From Achromobacter sp. (GTDB lineage: Bacteria; Pseudomonadota; Gammaproteobacteria; Burkholderiales; Burkholderiaceae_B), in NCBI GenBank assembly GCA_003454835.1, contig DMTA01000020.1:1-9346 (forward strand): a stretch of DNA of 9,346 nt. The letters run 5' to 3'. Position 1 is the stretch's first letter. Each line of letters starts with the position of its first letter. A model generated the notes under the pieces. That model saw only the letters and a list, made by a program, of their open reading frames with translations, did no database searches and was not told the origin of the DNA. The position numbers and the translations under genes were made by a program. Of the stretch, positions 5,761 to 9,346 are shown piece after piece.

Positions 5761-5779
5761 CCGGCCCGTCGCGGGCCGG
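5761..5779 (+). promoter_or_regulatory. Perfect GC hairpin abutting the amidohydrolase ribosome site
   Basis: CCGGCCCG (5761-5768) and CGGGCCGG (5772-5779) form a perfect 8-bp stem with a 3-base loop. Its last two bases overlap the GGGAGGAG ribosome site. On the plus strand no T-tract follows, so it is not a normal plus-strand terminator. Read on the minus strand it is followed by AATATTTTTA, the form of an intrinsic terminator, but no minus-strand gene needs one here. It could be an mRNA 5' stem-loop affecting translation or stability. Confidence 0.6.
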
Positions 5780-5785
5780 GAGGAG
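5778..5785 (+). promoter_or_regulatory. Strong ribosome binding site of the amidohydrolase gene
   Basis: GGGAGGAG, the strongest Shine-Dalgarno in the window, lies 7 bases ahead of the ATG at 5793. Its first two bases are part of the upstream hairpin. Confidence 0.8.
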
Positions 5786-5792
5786 ACCACGC

Positions 5793-7109
5793 ATGTCCAG
5801 ATTCGCGATTACCAACGTCGTCATCTTTGACGGAAGCGGCGACGACGTCTTTGACGGAGAGTTGCTGATCGACGGCGGCCGCATCGCCGACGTGGCGCGC
5901 CTGCCCGATCGGGTCAACCGGGACGGCGCGCGTGTCATCGACGGCAAAGGCCGGTTCCTGATGCCGGGAATGACCGAGGCCCACACGCATTTTTCTTGGA
6001 ATGACCAGCCCACGCTGGCGGCCATCCAGTTCATGCCGCCCGAGGAGCACATCCTGTGGTGTGTCCGCGTGGCCAAGCGCTACCTGGAAATGGGGTGGAC
6101 GTCCGCCATTGGCGCGGCGGCGGCCAAGCCGCGGCTGGATGTGGTGCTGCGCAACGCGATCGAGGCCGGCGAGTGCCCCGGTCCGCGCTACCTGGCCGGC
6201 AGCCAGGAAATCACGACCATCGGCGCGCTGGGCGACAACACGTTGCCGCACATGCACTTCGAGGAGCTTAGCTTTGGCAGCGTCTGCAGCGGTCCCGAGG
6301 AAATCCGCCGTTCGGTCCGCACGTTCATCAAGTACGGCGTCGACCATCTGAAGATCAACCTGTCTGGCGAATACATCGCGGGCCTGCCGGCCGAGATGTC
6401 GCCCTTCGCGGAAGACGAAATCGCCATGCTGGCCTCGGAAGCCAAGCGGTATGGCAAACGGATCGCGGCCCACGCGCGGTCCAGCGAATCGGTCAAGCAA
6501 TGCGTGCGTCACGGCATCGAGATGGTGTATCACGCCAGCTTCGCGGACGACGAAGCGCTGGACATGCTGGAGGCGAACAAGGACAAGCATTTTGTCGCGC
6601 CGGGCATAGGCTGGCTGGTCCGCACCGCCTATCATGCGTCCGACTACGGCATCACGCCCGCCATAGCCGAAAGCATGGGCTACAAGCGCGAGCTGGAAAT
6701 CGCCGCGGAAAGCCTGCGCAAGATGCACAAGCGCGGCATACGCATCCTGCCGGGCGGCGACTACGGATTCGCCTGGATGCCGCACGGCACGAATGCGAAC
6801 GACCTCCAGTACTTCGTGGACTACATCGGCATGACGCCGGTCGAGGCACTAATTGCGGCGACGCGGCTGGGCGGGCAGATCATGCAGCGGCCTGACGAGC
6901 TGGGGATGCTGCGGGCGGGGTATCTGGCCGACGTCGTGATGGTGGACGGCAATCCGCTAAACGACCTGTCGCTGCTTGTCGATCCGGAGCGCATCGTTCT
7001 GGTGATGAAGGACGGGAAGGTTTGCAAGGACAAGTGCGGCACGGTGCAGGATGGCACTGGGACCTTGAACGCGGACCAGCCGCTGCGTGCGGAGCCGGCC
7101 CTGGCCTGA
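5793..7109 (+). CDS. Metal-dependent amidohydrolase, imidazolonepropionase-like
   Basis: A 438-residue cytosolic enzyme of the amidohydrolase superfamily with a binuclear metal site. The N-terminal beta-sandwich segment runs to about residue 55, followed by the TIM-barrel: 'MTEAHTHF' with His64 and His66, 'DHLKINLSG' with Lys187 as the likely carboxylated bridging lysine, 'AAHARSSES' with His227, 'VYHASF' with His247, and 'LPGGDYGF' with catalytic Asp323. 'GMLRAGYLADVVMVDGNPL' (371-389) is the usual C-terminal return to the sandwich. This arrangement fits the imidazolonepropionase-like group that includes Xaa-Pro and Xaa-Arg/Lys dipeptidases and assorted amidases and lactonases; substrate is not readable from sequence. 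The last about 25 residues (414-438) extend past the core. It follows the alpha/beta hydrolase on the same strand after 149 bases and may supply the first hydrolytic step of the same pathway, which is inference. Confidence 0.92.
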   Translation: MSRFAITNVVIFDGSGDDVFDGELLIDGGRIADVARLPDRVNRDGARVIDGKGRFLMPGMTEAHTHFSWNDQPTLAAIQFMPPEEHILWCVRVAKRYLEMGWTSAIGAAAAKPRLDVVLRNAIEAGECPGPRYLAGSQEITTIGALGDNTLPHMHFEELSFGSVCSGPEEIRRSVRTFIKYGVDHLKINLSGEYIAGLPAEMSPFAEDEIAMLASEAKRYGKRIAAHARSSESVKQCVRHGIEMVYHASFADDEALDMLEANKDKHFVAPGIGWLVRTAYHASDYGITPAIAESMGYKRELEIAAESLRKMHKRGIRILPGGDYGFAWMPHGTNANDLQYFVDYIGMTPVEALIAATRLGGQIMQRPDELGMLRAGYLADVVMVDGNPLNDLSLLVDPERIVLVMKDGKVCKDKCGTVQDGTGTLNADQPLRAEPALA

Positions 7110-7276
7110 GGCGGCGCGAAGGGTGCAGCGGCGAAGCGCGCCTACGGGAGGCGCTGCGGCTTGCGGCTATCGCAGGGAGGTAAATTGCGCCAGACCGGAC
7201 GCGCGTCGCGGTACGATTCGACATCGCCGCGCCGCCCGTCCCGCCGGCTCGTCCGTCCCCTCCCTGAGAACGCTGC
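7110..7276 (+). other. Intergenic region upstream of the beta-lactamase gene
   Basis: No gene is seen in these 167 bases. GCGCCT (7138-7143) and AGGCGC (7149-7154) form a 6-bp stem with a 5-base loop but have no T-tract, so termination of the amidohydrolase transcript is unproven. TTGCGC (7185-7190) and TACGAT (7212-7217) look like promoter elements, but their 21-base spacing is too long for a standard promoter. I did not recognise an AmpR-type LysR operator. Confidence 0.35.
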
Positions 7277-8467
7277 ATGAACACCCGTAGACACCTCTGC
7301 GCCGGCCTGCTTTGCGCCGGCCTTCTTGCCGCCGTGTCCGGCCCCGCCCTCGGCCGCTCTGAATTGCCCTACATCGACAGCGTCGTGAACGAGGCGGCCC
7401 GCGCGGTCATGCGGCAGCACGACATCGCGGGCATGGTGATCGCCGTCACGCATCAGGGCCGCCAGCGCTTCTACACCTATGGCGTCGAGTCGCTGGAAAC
7501 GCGGCGCGCGGTCAATCGGGACACGCTCTTCGAGCTGGGTTCGATCAGCAAGACGTTTACCGCGACGCTTGCCGCCTATGCGCAGGCCAAGGGCCAGTTG
7601 GCGCTGAGCGACAGCCCGGCACGGTTCGTGCCCGAGCTTGCCGGGACCGACTTCGCCAAGCTGACGCTGGTGAACCTTGGCACGCACACCACGGGCGGTT
7701 TTCCGTTGCAGGTGCCCGACGACGTGCGCGACAACGCGCAACTGATGCAGTACCTGAAGGCATGGAAGCCCGAACACGCGCCGGGCACGTATCGGTCGTA
7801 TGCCAATCCCAGCATCGGCATGCTGGGTGTCGTGGCCGCCGCCAGCCTGAAGCAGCCGTTCGCGCAGGCGATGGAGAAGGACCTGTTTCCGAAACTGGGC
7901 CTGTCCAGCACCTACATCGACGTGCCCGCCGCGAAGGCGTCGCGCTATGCGCAGGGCTACAACAAACAGGGCGCGCCGGTGCGCGTGAATCCCGGCGTGC
8001 TCGCGGCCGAGGCCTATGGCGTCAAGTCCAGCGCGCGCGACATGTTGCGCTTTGTGGAAGCCAGCATGGACATGGACGTGCTGGACAAGGACATCCGCCG
8101 CGCCCTCGCGGATACCCATGTGGGCTATTACCAGGTGGGCGGAATGACGCAGGACATGGCGTGGGAACAGTTTCCGTATCCCGTGGCGCTGGAGACGCTG
8201 CTGACGGCCAACGCCGGCACGCTGAACAGCCAGAGCCATCCGGCCCAGGCGCTGCAACCGCCCTTGGCGCCGCTGGCCGAGAGCTGGATCAACAAGACGG
8301 GCTCGACGAACGGCTTTGGCGCCTACGTGGCGTTTGTGCCCGCACGCAAGATGGGCATCGTCATCCTGGCCAACCGCAACTATCCGAACGAAGCGCGCGT
8401 GCGCTTGGCGGCCGAAATCCTGGGCGTGCTGGATAAGCAGCCGGCGCCAGCCCGCGCTGGGCGTTGA
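7277..8467 (+). CDS. Class C (AmpC-type) serine beta-lactamase
   Basis: A 396-residue periplasmic enzyme expected to hydrolyse beta-lactams, classically cephalosporins. Residues 1-26 are a signal peptide (Arg4-Arg5, hydrophobic core, ALG before Arg27), giving a mature protein of about 370 residues, close to the usual 360 of AmpC. The three class C motifs are present: 'SISK' with nucleophile Ser89 and Lys92, 'YAN' at 175-177 (Tyr150-x-Asn152 in AmpC numbering) and 'KTG' at 340-342. Class-specific segments are 'NLGTHTTGGFPLQVPDDV' (133-150), 'YANPSIGMLG' (175-184) and 'ILANRNYPNEARV' (363-375), with Asn371 at the position of Asn346. These make a penicillin-binding protein or esterase reading unlikely. 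Ala in YAN is a known alternative to Ser. The start is fixed by the signal peptide; the ribosome site is weak (GAGAA). No ampR-like gene lies beside it: the neighbours are the amidohydrolase and a lipoprotein gene. It may be expressed constitutively or regulated from elsewhere. Confidence 0.96.
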   Translation: MNTRRHLCAGLLCAGLLAAVSGPALGRSELPYIDSVVNEAARAVMRQHDIAGMVIAVTHQGRQRFYTYGVESLETRRAVNRDTLFELGSISKTFTATLAAYAQAKGQLALSDSPARFVPELAGTDFAKLTLVNLGTHTTGGFPLQVPDDVRDNAQLMQYLKAWKPEHAPGTYRSYANPSIGMLGVVAAASLKQPFAQAMEKDLFPKLGLSSTYIDVPAAKASRYAQGYNKQGAPVRVNPGVLAAEAYGVKSSARDMLRFVEASMDMDVLDKDIRRALADTHVGYYQVGGMTQDMAWEQFPYPVALETLLTANAGTLNSQSHPAQALQPPLAPLAESWINKTGSTNGFGAYVAFVPARKMGIVILANRNYPNEARVRLAAEILGVLDKQPAPARAGR

Positions 8468-8766
8468 CCGCGAAATTGCGCTGCACGGTGGCAGCCGGCC
8501 TGGGGCGCATCCGCAGTGTTCAGTGTCGTGGGCGCTGACGCTTTGCGAAGGGGTTGCGTGCGGAAAAGGATGGCGCGCCCATTTGGATACGAATTACGAC
8601 GTCAGCCGGTGAGGGAAGCCCCCGCTCCTTAGCAGGAGGAAACTCAGTGTGGATCCCGTCGGGCCAATCGAACCTGTTTCAACATATCTCCGGTGCATCC
8701 CGTCCCCAATAAACAAACGGTCTTCTTGTCCGATAATGCAGGTCGTCGCCCCATGCCGGACCTTTC
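8468..8766 (+). other. 299-base intergenic region without a recognised gene
   Basis: Short open frames run through here, but none has a ribosome site, recognisable protein or consistent codon pattern. A small hairpin (CTCCT 8625-8629, loop TAGC, AGGAG 8634-8638) has no T-tract. The 3' half is less GC-rich, with AT-rich stretches at 8677-8688 and 8707-8717, suggesting the promoter of the downstream lipoprotein gene. I compared it from memory with common riboswitch and small-RNA patterns and recognised none. Confidence 0.4.
8732..8737 (+). promoter_or_regulatory. Candidate -10 element for the lipoprotein gene
   Basis: GATAAT matches TATAAT at 5 of 6 positions and lies 29 bases before the start codon. 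No TTGACA-like -35 is present at 16-18 bases (the sequence there is ATAAAC), so it is weak evidence. Confidence 0.3.
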
Positions 8767-9346
8767 ATGCCTCGCGTCATCCCCCGCTTCGTTTTTCCGT
8801 TGTTTGTCACCCTGACGGCCGTCCTGGCCGGATGTTCTTCCCCCAAACCCGTCTACGAGCGCGAGGACTTCGCGGAAAGCAACACGTTTTCGCGCAGCGT
8901 CCCGGCAGCCAGCAGCGCCGCGTGCGACGCGGGCCGGCGCGCTCTGCTCAGCCAGGGGTATCTCATCGACAAGTACGAGCCGTCGCGCGTCACCGGCCAC
9001 AAGAACTTTGAGGGCGAAGACGGGCAGCATACGCAGATCAGCTTCAACGTCGAGTGTGCATCGGACGGCAGCGGGAACGACCGCGCAACCGTGTTCGCGA
9101 ACGCCGTGCAGGACCGCTATTCGATCAAGCGCACCGGCAACTCCGCCAGTGTTGGCGTCAGCGTGCTGGGGCAGGTGTCGATGCCCTTTGGCGGCAGCGA
9201 CGATTCGCTGGTCAAGACCGCCAGCCAGACGGTGACGCGGCCCAAGTTCTATGACGGGTTCTTCCAGTTGCTGCAGCGGTTCCTGCCGGACGCGCAGGCG
9301 GCCGCCGCGCCACATGAGCCGCCCGTGCGTACGAAAGGCGCCGCAC
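8767..9346 (+). CDS. DUF2242-type lipoprotein (3' partial)
   Basis: The reading frame from ATG 8767 stays open to the window end, giving 193 residues without a stop. Residues 1-23 are a lipoprotein signal peptide: Arg3 and Arg7, a hydrophobic core, and the lipobox VLAGC with Cys23. The mature protein should therefore be lipid-anchored in the envelope; Ser follows Cys, so outer-membrane sorting is likely. The body matches my recollection of the DUF2242 family: 'VYEREDFAESNTFSRSV' (29-45), 'ACDAGRRALLSQGY', 'VTGHKNF', 'ISFNVECA', 'VFANAVQDRYSIKRT', 'SASVGVSVLGQVSMPFG.SDDSLVK' and 'FYDGFFQLLQRFLP'. Function of the family is unknown. A Pro/Ala-rich tail begins near residue 175, so little of the protein may be missing. 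A nearby ATG at 8753 is out of frame. The ribosome site is weak. A long minus-strand frame across it is a shadow. Confidence 0.82.
   Translation, partial: MPRVIPRFVFPLFVTLTAVLAGCSSPKPVYEREDFAESNTFSRSVPAASSAACDAGRRALLSQGYLIDKYEPSRVTGHKNFEGEDGQHTQISFNVECASDGSGNDRATVFANAVQDRYSIKRTGNSASVGVSVLGQVSMPFGGSDDSLVKTASQTVTRPKFYDGFFQLLQRFLPDAQAAAAPHEPPVRTKGAA

Larger units (their letters stand above)
5644..5792 (+). other. 149-base gap between hydrolase and amidohydrolase genes
   Basis: No gene is seen here. A 6-bp stem (GCGGCT 5647-5652 with AGCCGC 5665-5670, 12-base loop) lies just after the hydrolase stop but lacks a T-tract. A second 5-bp stem lies at 5723-5739. An AT-rich patch at 5744-5760 interrupts the GC-rich sequence and could hold a -10 for a separate promoter of the amidohydrolase gene, though no good -35 is found. 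The gap therefore leaves open whether the amidohydrolase belongs to the same transcript. Confidence 0.4.

Noticed and set aside
5748..6785. 345-codon minus-strand frame over the amidohydrolase gene
   Set aside because: It is fully antisense to a gene with complete catalytic motifs, and its composition is typical of a shadow frame. The minus-strand terminator-like hairpin at 5761-5779 lies inside this frame, not after it.
7138..7154. Rho-independent terminator after the amidohydrolase gene
   Set aside because: The 6-bp stem is real, but no T-tract follows on either strand, so it does not meet the form of an intrinsic terminator.
7142..8257. 371-codon minus-strand frame over the beta-lactamase gene
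   Set aside because: Antisense to a clear class C enzyme; no motif or ribosome site was recognised.
8588..8700. Possible riboswitch upstream of the lipoprotein gene (short GGGAAG-containing and hairpin segments)
   Set aside because: No conserved core of cobalamin, TPP, glycine, fluoride or c-di-GMP riboswitches could be completed, and the downstream gene gives no metabolic reason for one.
8644..9315. 223-codon minus-strand frame over the lipoprotein gene
   Set aside because: The plus strand encodes a lipoprotein signal peptide with lipobox and a recognisable family body; the minus frame has neither.
1..9346. Mobile element, phage, CRISPR or tRNA signatures
   Set aside because: No transposase, integrase, terminal inverted repeats, spaced repeat array or cloverleaf-like segment was seen on either strand.

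Overview
The window is uniformly GC-rich, with codons that mostly end in G or C. The protein types are those of a free-living or opportunistic betaproteobacterium; an Alcaligenaceae member such as Achromobacter or Bordetella is the best guess, but this is inference from composition and gene families, not from a marker gene. I see no rRNA, tRNA, IS element, integrase, phage gene or CRISPR array, so the window reads as chromosomal accessory sequence.

Left part (1-2865): the last codons of a plus-strand gene run convergently into a small secreted protein on the minus strand that resembles the surface-adhesin protein E family. A short divergent gap follows. Then comes a plus-strand run of three closely spaced genes: a PhzF-family isomerase-like enzyme and two proteins that look like SMI1/KNR4 (SUKH) domain proteins. 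The SUKH superfamily contains many immunity proteins of polymorphic toxin systems, but no toxin lies in the window.

Middle part (2866-7109): an AraC-family regulator on the minus strand diverges from a plus-strand catabolic cluster. The cluster encodes a fumarylacetoacetate-hydrolase (FAH) family enzyme, an alpha/beta hydrolase overlapping it by ATGA, and, after 149 bases, a metal-dependent amidohydrolase. All three retain their recognisable catalytic residues. The 262-base divergent gap is rich in regulatory-looking structure: a perfect 16-bp palindrome centred on TGTATACA, a CGATAAG direct repeat with a 20-bp period, a 10-bp direct repeat in the regulator's leader, and a stem-loop just ahead of the FAH start. 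The simplest reading is an inducible degradation pathway for an unknown amide, ester or ring-cleavage compound, controlled by the AraC protein and possibly a second regulator that binds the palindrome.

Right part (7110-9346): a complete class C (AmpC-type) beta-lactamase with signal peptide and all three active-site motifs, with no ampR-like gene beside it. A 299-base gap with no convincing gene follows, and then a DUF2242-type lipoprotein that runs off the end of the window. The main candidates for something undescribed are the three-hydrolase cluster with its elaborate control region and the orphan SUKH-like pair.
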